The notes under the pieces were generated by a model. That model was not told the origin of the DNA and made no database searches. It saw only the letters and a program-made list of their open reading frames with translations. A DNA stretch of 64,000 bases from Lysobacter sp. (lineage in GTDB: Bacteria; Pseudomonadota; Gammaproteobacteria; Xanthomonadales; Xanthomonadaceae): the NCBI GenBank assembly GCA_027306995.1, contig DAHUXS010000003.1, positions 62,001 through 126,000 on the forward strand, read 5' to 3'. Made by a program: the position numbers and the translations under genes. Numbering within the stretch: position 1 is the first letter of the stretch; each line of letters starts with the position of its first letter. Shown in pieces: positions 29,689-37,487 of the stretch.

Positions 29689-29696
29689 TACTCAAA

Positions 29697-29789
29697 ATCT
29701 GTCCAATCCGTCCAAAGTGTTTCAAAGCCTTATGCACCAAAGGCTGTAGGCCGGACGTTTTGAAAAGCGATCTGCCCAAGCCGTCCAAA
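29697..29789. repeat. Two iteron-like direct repeats, candidate replication origin
   Basis: The 20-base sequence ATCTGTCCAATCCGTCCAAA (29697-29716) recurs with two changes at 29770-29789, 73 bases further on. The repeats lie directly after the primase gene and next to the 14-bp inverted repeat, where an origin would be expected. Confidence 0.45.
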
Positions 29790-29876
29790 AACGGATGGTT
29801 TTTGAGGTTTTGAGGCCTAGGTGTGTGTTTCGTAGGCTGAGCTACGAGCCGACAACTACTCTGCAAGGAAACTGGA

Positions 29877-30188
29877 ATGATCCCCTACGCCTACGATGGT
29901 GCCGAGTTCTGGACGTTGGAGCGCATTGCTAAATCTCAAGCCATGCGCGACTACTCTCGGCAATGGGCTGCTTGCTCAGAGTTGGAGCAGTGGCGACTTC
30001 GCGGGTATGTTCATCAGCTTCGTGGACAAGGGCTGTCGGAGAAAGAGATCGGGCGGAGCATCGAAACGATGCTTAACCATATGCGGCCTTGGCGCATGAC
30101 CGACGCCCAGCTAGGACGGGCGCTGCGCAAAGGGCGGGTGGCGGCACACGCTTGGCGCAACAGTTCGAGGATGCGCCGTCGATGCTAA
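29877..30188 (+). CDS. Small hypothetical protein downstream of the primase
   Basis: The protein has 103 residues and is rich in Arg and Trp, ending RNSSRMRRRC. It has no recognised domain. A predicted helical segment RGQGLSEKEIGRSIETMLNH could be a small DNA-binding unit. AAGGAAACTGGA precedes the ATG. It sits after the candidate origin and may be a replication accessory or an unrelated cargo gene. Confidence 0.55.
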   Translation: MIPYAYDGAEFWTLERIAKSQAMRDYSRQWAACSELEQWRLRGYVHQLRGQGLSEKEIGRSIETMLNHMRPWRMTDAQLGRALRKGRVAAHAWRNSSRMRRRC

Positions 30189-30309
30189 GCGGGTGTTCTT
30201 CGAAGTGCGGGCAGAGAAAGCAAGTTGACCTCCTTCGAGTGTCGCTGTCGGGCATAATTCACCAGAGGACACGAAAAAGTGGAAATAATTGACTCTTCCA
30301 GAGGCCGGA

Positions 30310-30774
30310 ATGAATCTCAACTCAGTAGTGTTGCCCGCAATTCTTGCTGCGCTCGCGTCCGGCATCTTCGCACTGGTGGGGGTGATCGTTACATCTGCCC
30401 TTGCGCAACGACGTGAACATGAAGCAGATTGGCGGCAGACAAAGGTCGATCACTATCAGGAATATGTAACGGCGCTGTCGAATATAATTTCAGGACGCTC
30501 TACACCCGCAGCGCAGGAACGCTATGCTGATGCTGTGAATGCGCTGGCTCTCGTTGCTTCGCCCGCCGTATTGGATGCAGTTAATGCCTTCCAGCAAGAG
30601 ATTTCATATCGCAACACCTCTCGAAGTGATGCGCGACACGACGCGCTGCTGAGCGAGGTCATGTACGCGATGCGCAAAGACGTGCAGCCGCGTCGTATCA
30701 AAGATCGCCATCGGGAATTCCGCTTTCTTGCTCCGCCGCCGCTACCCTCAGAAGCAAAAGCGAATCACGGGTAG
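30310..30774 (+). CDS. Small protein with one N-terminal membrane segment, unknown
   Basis: The protein has 154 residues. A single hydrophobic helix occupies about residues 6-30 (VVLPAILAALASGIFALVGV), followed by a charged, mostly helical cytoplasmic part. The ATG at 30310 has a GAGG ribosome-binding site; an alternative start lies 21 bases upstream. It lies just upstream of the FRG-domain gene (46-base gap) on the same strand and may belong to that cluster. The family is not recognised. Confidence 0.6.
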   Translation: MNLNSVVLPAILAALASGIFALVGVIVTSALAQRREHEADWRQTKVDHYQEYVTALSNIISGRSTPAAQERYADAVNALALVASPAVLDAVNAFQQEISYRNTSRSDARHDALLSEVMYAMRKDVQPRRIKDRHREFRFLAPPPLPSEAKANHG

Positions 30775-30820
30775 AAACATCGATCTACAGGCAGCAACCG
30801 AAGGACATGGAAGCCCTATC

Positions 30821-31840
30821 ATGCAGATAGCCCCGGCCTCAGCCCTCATCGAAATATCGAAAGGCTATCTCAGCCATCGATCGCATCGTGAGGACAGTTG
30901 GCATTGGCATGCAGGCTATGGGAACGGAAAGGGCGCCGCACTTCCGCTCGCAGTTTCTGTTCTATATAGGGGGCAGAATATGCGTCACACCCCATTGCTT
31001 CCCTCGATCGCCAGAGGTTTGCAGTCTACCGAAATTCTCCGACTTTTCGATTCCCCTTTTTCTGACCAAGCCAAGATAGTTCTTCGACTGGCTCAATCAT
31101 GGTGGTTTGCGAAAGAACTAATTCAGCACCCCATTTATAACCATGCCGCAAGTCAAAATGTGGATTTTAATGAGCTCGCTCTTGCTCAGCACTATGGTAT
31201 TCCGACGGGATATTTGGATCTTACCGATGACTTTAATGTCAGTGCATTCTTCGCCACCTGTCGTGAAACAACTGAAGGCTGGCAGCCTGTCGATTCAGGC
31301 GATGGCGTAATTTATAGAGTGATCCTAAAAAAAGCCGAAAATACGTTTGAAGGCTATATCCCGCTTGGGCCGCAGAAATTGCCTAGACCATATGAGCAAT
31401 GTGCGTGGGTTGTTGAAATGCCTTTTTGTCATGGGTTCGAAGGTTGGCCAGGCGTTGAGATGCTCCGATTTCACCATGATCGTCATGTTGGAGAGCATTT
31501 TCTCAAGATGTTTGATGGAGGTGCCCAACTGTTTCCATCAGACCCCCTTTCCGACATTGCGCAAGAGATCCTTTCTTGCGGTGAGATTCCAGCAGACCTT
31601 ATTGAATCTGTGTTGGAATCTTTTTTGAGCGATCCTTATGGGATTCTGGTGAGTGATTTGCCAGCGGTTCGTAAGGAAATTTCCTCACTGGCCAGTCAGA
31701 CAGGATACCGCCAGCTATTGATGGATCGGCATGTCGCTGCATTGCTCGCCGACCAAGAGTGGGTCGAGAAAATGCTTGGTGGAGTCAAGGCAAAGGCTAT
31801 TGCAGTGCGTAGAGTAAAAACCCCCGCTGGGCGTGACTAA
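30821..31840 (+). CDS. FRG-domain-containing protein
   Basis: The protein has 339 residues. The FRG domain is recognised by YRGQ at residues 49-52 and the long motif LALAQHYGIPTGYLDLTDD at about 119-137, followed by SAFFA. The consensus elsewhere is close to PTRLLDWT, so two conserved positions differ here (Arg to Gly, Trp to Leu). FRG proteins are often found near toxins and anti-phage genes, but their biochemical activity is not well established. The gene is followed after 154 bases by an unknown gene and then a SIR2-like gene. An in-frame upstream start would add 31 residues and overlap the previous gene. Confidence 0.75.
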   Translation: MQIAPASALIEISKGYLSHRSHREDSWHWHAGYGNGKGAALPLAVSVLYRGQNMRHTPLLPSIARGLQSTEILRLFDSPFSDQAKIVLRLAQSWWFAKELIQHPIYNHAASQNVDFNELALAQHYGIPTGYLDLTDDFNVSAFFATCRETTEGWQPVDSGDGVIYRVILKKAENTFEGYIPLGPQKLPRPYEQCAWVVEMPFCHGFEGWPGVEMLRFHHDRHVGEHFLKMFDGGAQLFPSDPLSDIAQEILSCGEIPADLIESVLESFLSDPYGILVSDLPAVRKEISSLASQTGYRQLLMDRHVAALLADQEWVEKMLGGVKAKAIAVRRVKTPAGRD

Positions 31841-31994
31841 ATCCGAATCCGTTTCGATTACTTGCGGCAGGAAAGAGCGGCCAAAGTCAGATTAATCCTA
31901 CGCGGGAAAATTTTCGTTGATAGATTGTGGCTATTAATGCATATTCTGGGTAGGGAGCGCGGTGTCTCAGCCCGCGAGACAGGGGAAAGGAACT

Positions 31995-32885
31995 ATGCAG
32001 GTCGAAGAACAACACGACGAGGGACGCGGCATGAGCATCCTGCTGCGTTATCAAGGGCCGGCTGTTGAAAACGGCGCCATGAATGTTTATGACGCCGCAG
32101 CGAATATGACGGCGTTTTCTGACTTTGTGGTAGCTGCTGCCCACAAGATTTATGGCGAGGACGTGCATGTAAAGGCGGAGGTGACAGCCTTCAAGCAAGG
32201 CTCATTCGGCACCGACTTGCTATTCGAAGTGATCGGTGCGGCAGCGGCAATCCTACCGATGCTCCCGGACGTTATAAGTGTGGCAACGACGGTAAAGGAG
32301 TCGCTTGAGCTGTACCGCTTCCTGAAAGGTGAGGAACCTCAGAAGGTTGAGCATCGCGAAGACAATTCGGTCAATGTCACCAACAATAGCGGCAACATCA
32401 TCGTAATTAACCGACCGTCTCTCCAGCTCACGCTTGATCCGAAGGCCGGGCTAGCTGCTGCGCAGTTTATTGGTGAAGCGCTATCGAAGGCGGGTGTGGA
32501 TAGCATTGATATTTCGTCGGATGGTGTGAGGATCGTTCAAGCTACGACGAATGATGCGATCTACTACCATCCCATCGGCGATGAAAACACAGTCGCAGAG
32601 TCAGTGACGCGCATGGGTTTAGTCATCGAAACGCTCAGCTTTAAGGATGGCAACAAGTGGCGTATGTGGAATGGCGCGGAGTCATTGCTTTATGCAATGG
32701 AAGATGAAGATTTCGTCAACCGCGTGAATAGTGGCGAGGCATTCCGCAAAGGCGACATCCTCATCTGCGATGTGCGCGTGAAGCAAACCAAGTTGAATGG
32801 TGCGCTCAAGCTGCAGCGGACCATCATCAAAGTCCATGACCACAAGGTTGGACTAGATCAGCCACCACTAATTCCCGAAGAGTGA
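31995..32885 (+). CDS. Conserved-looking protein of unknown function between FRG and SIR2-like genes
   Basis: The protein has 296 residues. The N-terminus (MSILLRYQGPAVENGAMNVY, starting at residue 13) is followed by a helical stretch. A hydrophobic segment (TDLLFEVIGAAAAILPMLP) at about 75-95 may insert into a membrane. A short Asn/Val-rich strand region (NSVNVTNNSGNIIVI) leads to a beta-rich C-terminal domain. No catalytic motif is seen. AGGGGAAAGG precedes the chosen ATG. The next gene starts 37 bases later, so the two are probably co-transcribed. Confidence 0.65.
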   Translation: MQVEEQHDEGRGMSILLRYQGPAVENGAMNVYDAAANMTAFSDFVVAAAHKIYGEDVHVKAEVTAFKQGSFGTDLLFEVIGAAAAILPMLPDVISVATTVKESLELYRFLKGEEPQKVEHREDNSVNVTNNSGNIIVINRPSLQLTLDPKAGLAAAQFIGEALSKAGVDSIDISSDGVRIVQATTNDAIYYHPIGDENTVAESVTRMGLVIETLSFKDGNKWRMWNGAESLLYAMEDEDFVNRVNSGEAFRKGDILICDVRVKQTKLNGALKLQRTIIKVHDHKVGLDQPPLIPEE

Positions 32886-32922
32886 CCGACTACACCCACT
32901 TCCCTCATTTACGAATCAGGAT

Positions 32923-33876
32923 ATGACCTCAATGCGTCAACTCACTATCATCAGCGGTGCGGGCCTCAACCATGGCGTAGCGAGAGAATGCCCCTTCGCT
33001 GATGAGCTTATCAATTTCACTTATCAGAAGGTCAGTCAGAGCGTGTACCAAAGGGTCACACCAGAGATCCGGGACATGTTCACCGAAGAGTCCTTCGACT
33101 ACATCTTGGGTGGGCTCATGACGGTCAATCTGGCAATCGAGCGCACCAAGCAAGATCTAAATCGGTTCAACATGAACGAGGAAGCGTTTTCCAGTCTCTT
33201 CCGTCAGACTGATCTTCAAAACTCAATTGTTGCTGCGTTAGACCAGATTGAGAATCAGTTGACTGTTTCTCTCGGTCAGATGCTGCAAGTGGTCAATCAC
33301 TTCGCGCCGGCCATCAATCACCTTCAAGCGTCCTACCAGTCCGTCAACTACTTCACAGTTAATTTCGATGGCATCTTCGACCACATTATCTATGGGGAAA
33401 GGTACGCTCGAGGTAGTGTCACAACTGATTTCTGGACTGGTGCAGGCAGCCTCAACAAGCATGGCAGCCGTCAATTCAAAATCATGCACTTGCACGGCGA
33501 CCTGAGGTACAAGCCCTTCAAAAAGACGCAATACAACAATCCGCCTTATCGCTGGCCTGTACTTGTTGTAGGCGATAGTGAGGCCAAGAAAGGAATCATC
33601 GCATCCAATGAAGCGTTACGATTCTACAATCAAAGGCTGCGGGATACGTTTGAAGAACGAGGCACGAACACTCAGAACAACCTGCTCATCGTCGGATTCG
33701 GATTTCGCGAGGAAGATGAGCACATTGTCTCCAAGATCAAAGGTGGGACCGCTGCAGGCATCTTCGATAGCATCACCATATACGACTTTGAGGACAAGCT
33801 TGCCGGCAGTCTTCAACCCTATAGATGGGTGCGGCCCGATCAGCAAGGGCTTCGGGACTTACTTTTGTCTCTCTAA
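32923..33876 (+). CDS. SIR2-like (STALD/sirtuin-fold) protein, predicted NAD-cleaving effector
   Basis: The protein has 317 residues. Signs of a SIR2-like fold are the N-terminal SGAGLNHG loop (11-18), YFTVNFDGIFD with Asn147 and Asp149 (TxNxD motif), KIMHLHGDL with His189 and His191, and LLIVGFGFREEDEHI near the end, as in the SIR2-like family of bacterial defence proteins. Such domains commonly degrade NAD+ in abortive infection systems (for example ThsA and DSR proteins). No second domain is evident, so sensing may be supplied by the preceding gene. A second ATG at 32932 is an equally possible start. Function is inferred from fold and neighbours. Confidence 0.75.
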   Translation: MTSMRQLTIISGAGLNHGVARECPFADELINFTYQKVSQSVYQRVTPEIRDMFTEESFDYILGGLMTVNLAIERTKQDLNRFNMNEEAFSSLFRQTDLQNSIVAALDQIENQLTVSLGQMLQVVNHFAPAINHLQASYQSVNYFTVNFDGIFDHIIYGERYARGSVTTDFWTGAGSLNKHGSRQFKIMHLHGDLRYKPFKKTQYNNPPYRWPVLVVGDSEAKKGIIASNEALRFYNQRLRDTFEERGTNTQNNLLIVGFGFREEDEHIVSKIKGGTAAGIFDSITIYDFEDKLAGSLQPYRWVRPDQQGLRDLLLSL

Positions 33877-34218
33877 GGCTTCGTGTGTACTTTCCACGCC
33901 TCTGCATGCCTGAGTGTACCGGGCGCTTCCGGAGCTGCAGCGTGAGAGCCCGTTACATAGTGCGTGCCGCGGCGGACAGAAGAAAAGAAAGAAAGTAGGT
34001 TCGTATTGGTGCAAGCTAGCCCCGGCTCCGAAGGGTAGCCGAATAGGTAAGTTACGCGCATAGCGTAGCGGGCAGAGAGTCCGGCCCCGACGTCGAGGGC
34101 GCGTGTACTGCGCTACAGGCGGCGCCATCGTATCCAAGGGCAGTGGCGAGCCATTTCACATAATGACCATCGTCAGCAGATAAGGTCGACATAACGGCAT
34201 TTGATTATGGGGAACCCA
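33877..34218. other. 342-bp intergenic region before the effector cassette
   Basis: No gene is supported here. It contains the left copy of a 42-bp direct repeat (33997-34038). The sequence after the repeat is GC-rich with short dyads. A promoter for the following pair probably lies in the last 100 bases, which are AT-rich, but no clear boxes were found. Confidence 0.6.
33997..34038 (+). repeat. 42-bp direct repeat, left copy
   Basis: It begins AGGTTCGTATTGG and ends CTCCGAAGGGTAG. It matches 36095-36136 at 40 of 42 positions, and similarity continues loosely about 37 bases to its left. Inside, CTAGCCC and GGGTAG can form a small hairpin. The two copies flank the signal-peptide gene and the lysozyme-like gene. 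Confidence 0.85.
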
Positions 34219-34782
34219 ATGAAAAGGCAATTCTGGTTGTTCGTAGGGCTTGCGATATTCAGCTTGAATGCCATCGGTGATGAAGCCACAGAGAAGAGCA
34301 AGGCCGAATTGCAGTCCACTCTGAAAAAGGGGATGAAGCCGTGGAGCTTTCTAGTAGAGCGAAAGCCAGAAGCAAGTTATTCGGTGACAATCAAAGACGA
34401 AAACAATAGAACCATTCAGGTATTGGACTTGGCCGCTCCAGAAAGCGATCCTGAACCCTTTGACGCCGAGAAAGTGATCGCCTTTAAAGACTTCAACGGT
34501 GATGGTTGGAAAGACTTATGGGCGAGTGAGGGGCACCTTAGCGCCAGTCCGGAACCAATGGAGAGGCTATTTCTCTTCAATCCGAAGATCCGAAAATTTG
34601 AAGATCAGGCAGCAGTATTCAAGCAGCAGGGGATGATCGATTCAAAAGGGGGGCGGGGTTGCATCGTGAACGAGTACCGCAATCCAGACAACATGACCTA
34701 TTCGTTTGATCGCTATTGCTGGCGCAATGGGAAGTGGAAGCGCATCGCCTCAAAAGCGCGATCCTCACGTGGGAGGAAATAG
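34219..34782 (+). CDS. Periplasmic protein with EF-hand-like loop, probable immunity protein for the downstream toxin
   Basis: The protein has 187 residues. A signal peptide (KRQFWLFVGLAIFSLNAIG) directs it out of the cytoplasm. The mature part contains DFNGDGWKDLW, a calcium-type EF-hand/FG-GAP loop with Asp/Asn ligands. XAC2610, the inhibitor of the Xanthomonas T4SS effector XAC2609, is a known periplasmic protein with a calcium site of this kind. The ATG at 34219 has GGGGA 6 bases upstream. The stop is 2 bases from the start of the toxin gene, so they are co-transcribed in the immunity-then-toxin order. The immunity role is inference. Confidence 0.72.
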   Translation: MKRQFWLFVGLAIFSLNAIGDEATEKSKAELQSTLKKGMKPWSFLVERKPEASYSVTIKDENNRTIQVLDLAAPESDPEPFDAEKVIAFKDFNGDGWKDLWASEGHLSASPEPMERLFLFNPKIRKFEDQAAVFKQQGMIDSKGGRGCIVNEYRNPDNMTYSFDRYCWRNGKWKRIASKARSSRGRK

Positions 34783-34784
34783 CA

Positions 34785-35933
34785 ATGGATCAGCAAAAAT
34801 ACGAGGATCTTCGTTTAAGGCTCATTGACAAGAATGAGGCGGATGTTCATAACATTTATTTGGATATTTACGGCCTCCCGACGGCAGGGTTAGGCGTTGC
34901 ATTTAACACCGTTTGGCGCGACAAGCAAAGAGTTCCGCACGTTGTTTACAACGAAAAACATACAAAAGATTTGATTAATGTTTTGAAGTTGAGTCCGGAA
35001 GATGCGCAGAAACTCGAAACCATGATGAAGACGACGGCGCAAGAGATTAATGATGCTACGCCGGGTCGGGATCGATTGCACTATAGAAATTTGAAGGCTT
35101 TCGAGGCCAGCCCACTTGGGAAGGCGGAAAAGGCGACGGTTGGCCCACTTGTTAGTACGAAACACACAAGTCCGAGCGGCGTTTCTTATTCATGGGACAT
35201 GCTTACCTCGCCAACCAGCCCCATGCAAATCAAATTAACGAAGGAGCAGTCCCTTGAGTTGTTCAAGCGCGTAGCCCCGGAATTTGAAACAGATATACCC
35301 CGCATTCTCAAAAACGTGAACTGTCCGACCGAGGCGCTTTCGGAAGAGCAGCGTGCAGCCATGTTTTCCATGAGCTATCAGGGGCACCCAGATAAGGCGC
35401 AAGCAGCAGCCAAAGAAATTGGTCGCTATTGGCGCGGTGAAATAAACGAGCAGGGGCTGCATCAAGAATTGCGGCGCGCTGTTTATGATCCGGCATTTCC
35501 GACTCGCTCAAATAACGAGCTGGAATACATGGATCACATCAAGCCGTCGCCGCACCAGCAAAAGCATTCGTCACTTGATTCAATGCAGTTTCAACCTCGC
35601 GACACTGCATTGCAGGCTGCATTTCGGAAGCATCTTCCGAATGTCAGTGACGAAAAAATTGCTGAAGTTGCGTATGCCGCAAGAGTCGGTGGTATCAGCC
35701 GTCCAGATCATCTTGGAAAAGTTGCTGTCATCGACAATGCAATCTACGCATCATGCCATTTTGATCCGGGCGCACGGTGCAAAGTCGATTTGACAACTCC
35801 GGCTCCGCCATTAGAAGAGACGAAACAGGCAACGCAGGCGCTGGATCAGCAACAGGCGCAGCAGTTGGCCCAATGGCAGCAACAGGATCAGGTAAACCAG
35901 CAAGCACAGTCAATGATGGCTAGAACGGTCTAA
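34785..35933 (+). CDS. T4-lysozyme-like toxin with XVIPCD-like tail, putative type IV secretion effector
   Basis: The protein has 382 residues. The N-terminus matches phage T4 lysozyme spacing exactly: Glu18, Asp27 and Thr33 stand for Glu11, Asp20 and Thr26, inside NEADVHNIYLDIYGLPTAG. Around residue 150 LTKEQSLELFKRVAPEFE matches the lysozyme helix that begins ITKDEAEKLF, and ALSEEQRAAMFSMSYQG the later core helix. An insert of about 110 residues separates the halves. The C-terminus (about 262-382) has SDEKIAEVAYAARVGGI, then RPDHLGKVAV, and a Gln-rich end (QQQAQQLAQWQQQDQ). This style fits XVIPCD, the signal for the Xanthomonadales antibacterial type IV system. It has no export signal of its own. 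It would cut peptidoglycan of rival cells. GGGAGG precedes the ATG. Confidence 0.78.
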   Translation: MDQQKYEDLRLRLIDKNEADVHNIYLDIYGLPTAGLGVAFNTVWRDKQRVPHVVYNEKHTKDLINVLKLSPEDAQKLETMMKTTAQEINDATPGRDRLHYRNLKAFEASPLGKAEKATVGPLVSTKHTSPSGVSYSWDMLTSPTSPMQIKLTKEQSLELFKRVAPEFETDIPRILKNVNCPTEALSEEQRAAMFSMSYQGHPDKAQAAAKEIGRYWRGEINEQGLHQELRRAVYDPAFPTRSNNELEYMDHIKPSPHQQKHSSLDSMQFQPRDTALQAAFRKHLPNVSDEKIAEVAYAARVGGISRPDHLGKVAVIDNAIYASCHFDPGARCKVDLTTPAPPLEETKQATQALDQQQAQQLAQWQQQDQVNQQAQSMMARTV

Positions 35934-36094
35934 GAAGCTTCGGAGCGCGAAAGGATTCCCGAGAGGATTATTAGGCTCCGCAGATATGGAGTACTCGGCC
36001 AAATCAACGATGGCCGCGCTCTCGGGGAAGCCGCTGCGCCCCCAGAAAGGTACGGGGTGCGCCCCACGACGGACGGGAGAAAAATAAAAAAAGC

Positions 36095-36136
36095 AGGTTC
36101 GTGTTGGTGCAGGCTAGCCCCGGCTCCGAAGGGTAG
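36095..36136 (+). repeat. 42-bp direct repeat, right copy
   Basis: It differs from the left copy at two positions, both A to G. It lies 162 bases after the toxin gene stop codon. Confidence 0.85.
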
Positions 36137-36271
36137 AGGGGGTATAGTTGGGATCGTGCGCTGGGCTTGTTGCTGTCATCGTGCGCTCGTATTGGCTGTG
36201 TTTGTTGCCCTCGCTGCAAGTGTTGGTGTCCAGTCGAGGCCGAGGCCATCCAATGCAATCCGCGCCATTGA

Positions 36272-36292
36272 GCCGGTAACTTTGGCGGTAAC
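36272..36292. repeat. Right-end integrase arm-type motifs of element 1
   Basis: GCCGGTAAC (36272) and GGCGGTAAC (36284) match the motif repeated upstream of the element 1 integrase, 17 kb away. Confidence 0.6.
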
Positions 36293-36353
36293 TCAAAATC
36301 TCGAAATCTCGAAATCCACGCAATTCAGGGGTTTCAGGCTTCAATTCGGTAGA

Positions 36354-36367
36354 GGCTACCCGACCAA
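36354..36367 (+). repeat. Candidate right attachment core (attR) of element 1
   Basis: GGCTACCCGACCAA equals the tRNA-Pro acceptor end with one C missing. Upstream, TTCAATTCGG resembles the tRNA T-arm only weakly, so the attR has either diverged or this copy came from a slightly different tRNA end. Confidence 0.5.
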
Positions 36368-36387
36368 ATAAGCATCTCGTAATATCC

Positions 36388-36415
36388 AAGAACCCCGCAG
36401 AAATGCGGGGTTCTT
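36388..36415. terminator. Strong terminator just outside element 1
   Basis: A 12-bp perfect stem (AAGAACCCCGCA / TGCGGGGTTCTT) with a GAAA loop is followed by GTTGTTT. It may be the original tRNA-Pro terminator displaced by the insertion, and it also serves the convergent cupin-like gene. Confidence 0.8.
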
Positions 36416-36475
36416 GTTGTTTGGAGATGCGCGATGGCGATGGCGGGCGATGGGCGGCCACACCGGGTCGGGCCG

Positions 36476-37315
36476 TCAGGGAAGGACCCGACTGAGCATG
36501 CGCATGTAAAGGCCGACTGCCTTGCGCTTGATGTAAGGCACGCCGTCCCGGGCATGGTTCTGGGCGTACCAGAGCCTGCGTTGCTTCCAGTTGAACGTGT
36601 CAAGCGTACTTTCAGCGATCGCGATGCTGGGCTGGTTGATATGCGTTGCGTGCCACCAGCCTGCGGGCAGGAACAGGGTTTCGCCTTCGGCAATGGTCAA
36701 CCGGGTTGGATCGGCGTGGGCGAATTCCGGATAGACCGCAGGGTCCACATGGTACGGATCGGGGATGAGCGAATGGTTGTCCTGTCGTGGATTGGGGTAT
36801 AGAAAACGCGTGTCGCCCGGCGCAAAAAGTATCGCGTCCTTGGGGCCATGCACTTGCGAAATGAAGACGTGCAGGTAGCTGTAGTCCCAATGCAACTTGC
36901 GGAAGCCGCTGCCTTTCGCGCCGATGAACAGCGCGACCTTTCCTCGATCCAGGCGCATCGAGCGGGGCAGTAGGCGGCTGTCGAGCAAGTTGTCCCTGGC
37001 AACATCAATGCGACCGACATCCGCCCAAAGTTCCGGGAATTGCTCATCCAGCTTCACTTCCTTCAGGTAGGGCGTGTTGTCCTGTCCCTCATTGCGCTTC
37101 AAATCGTCGATGAAGTCCCCGATGCGGTGGGACTTGCGGTCGAAGGAAACCTGCTTGTCGGCGTAATGGTCGGCGAAGTAATCCAGGTTCCATTTCTGCC
37201 GGGCCGGCCAGTGATCGATAGCATCGGTCAGGATGACCGGGCGCGAACGGGCCACGTATTGAGTTCGGAAATCCGATTGGCTAAGGCCAGCACGGCGATC
37301 AATCTGAATCGGCAT
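36476..37315 (-). CDS. Cupin-like (JmjC/cupin_8) domain protein
   Basis: The protein has 279 residues. It is a member of the 2-oxoglutarate/Fe(II) oxygenase-like superfamily, with a His-x-Asp motif in KLHWDYSYLHVF and a distal His in LPAGWWHATHIN. An N-terminal segment reads VARSRPVILTDAIDHWPA, typical of cupin_8 proteins. It could hydroxylate a protein or small molecule; the substrate is unknown. The ATG at 37315 has AGGGAGGA upstream; longer starts lack it. It is the first chromosomal gene after element 1. Confidence 0.85.
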   Translation of the reverse strand: MPIQIDRRAGLSQSDFRTQYVARSRPVILTDAIDHWPARQKWNLDYFADHYADKQVSFDRKSHRIGDFIDDLKRNEGQDNTPYLKEVKLDEQFPELWADVGRIDVARDNLLDSRLLPRSMRLDRGKVALFIGAKGSGFRKLHWDYSYLHVFISQVHGPKDAILFAPGDTRFLYPNPRQDNHSLIPDPYHVDPAVYPEFAHADPTRLTIAEGETLFLPAGWWHATHINQPSIAIAESTLDTFNWKQRRLWYAQNHARDGVPYIKRKAVGLYMRMLSRVLP

Positions 37316-37380
37316 AGGGTCCTCCCTGAAAGCCATCACCATCGGCATCCTGTCCGACGATCCCTAGCGTATCAGAAGTC

Positions 37381-37406
37381 AAACACCCCGGTTCCTGGGG
37401 TGTTTT
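37381..37406 (+). terminator. Orphan intrinsic terminator
   Basis: The stem AAACACCCC / GGGGTGTTT has a 7-base loop and ends in TTTT. It lies upstream of the cupin-like gene with no obvious upstream plus-strand gene to end, so its client transcript is unclear. Confidence 0.6.
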
Positions 37407-37487
37407 GCGTTTGCAACAAGATCAGGGAAAGTCCTTGCGCCACGAAAATGGCGCGGGTACGATGCGCGCACTTTCGGAATATCTGTC

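Larger units (their letters stand above)
18928..36367. mobile_element. Integrative element 1 (P4-like core with defence and competition cargo), about 17.4 kb
   Basis: The element begins in the 3' end of tRNA-Pro and runs to a near-copy of that end at 36354-36367. The integrase is directly downstream of the tRNA. The nine-base motif GGCGGTAAC occurs at both ends (19046-19119 and 36272-36292), as expected for integrase arm sites. Inside are an AlpA-like regulator and a P4-type primase/helicase. Much of the cargo is visibly richer in A and T than the flanking chromosome. No conjugation genes were seen. The right boundary is the less certain one, because the tRNA-like repeat there is imperfect. 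Confidence 0.75.
35934..36475. other. Right end of element 1: repeat, arm sites, attR and a terminator; no gene
   Basis: This 540-bp stretch holds, in order, the right 42-bp repeat, an unassigned AT/GC-mixed segment, two GGCGGTAAC-type motifs, the attR candidate, and a strong hairpin at 36388-36415. No convincing coding sequence was found. Confidence 0.6.

Noticed and set aside
36057..36371. A 104-residue frame across the right end of element 1
   Set aside because: It spans the 42-bp repeat, the integrase motifs and the attachment core, so it is not a gene.
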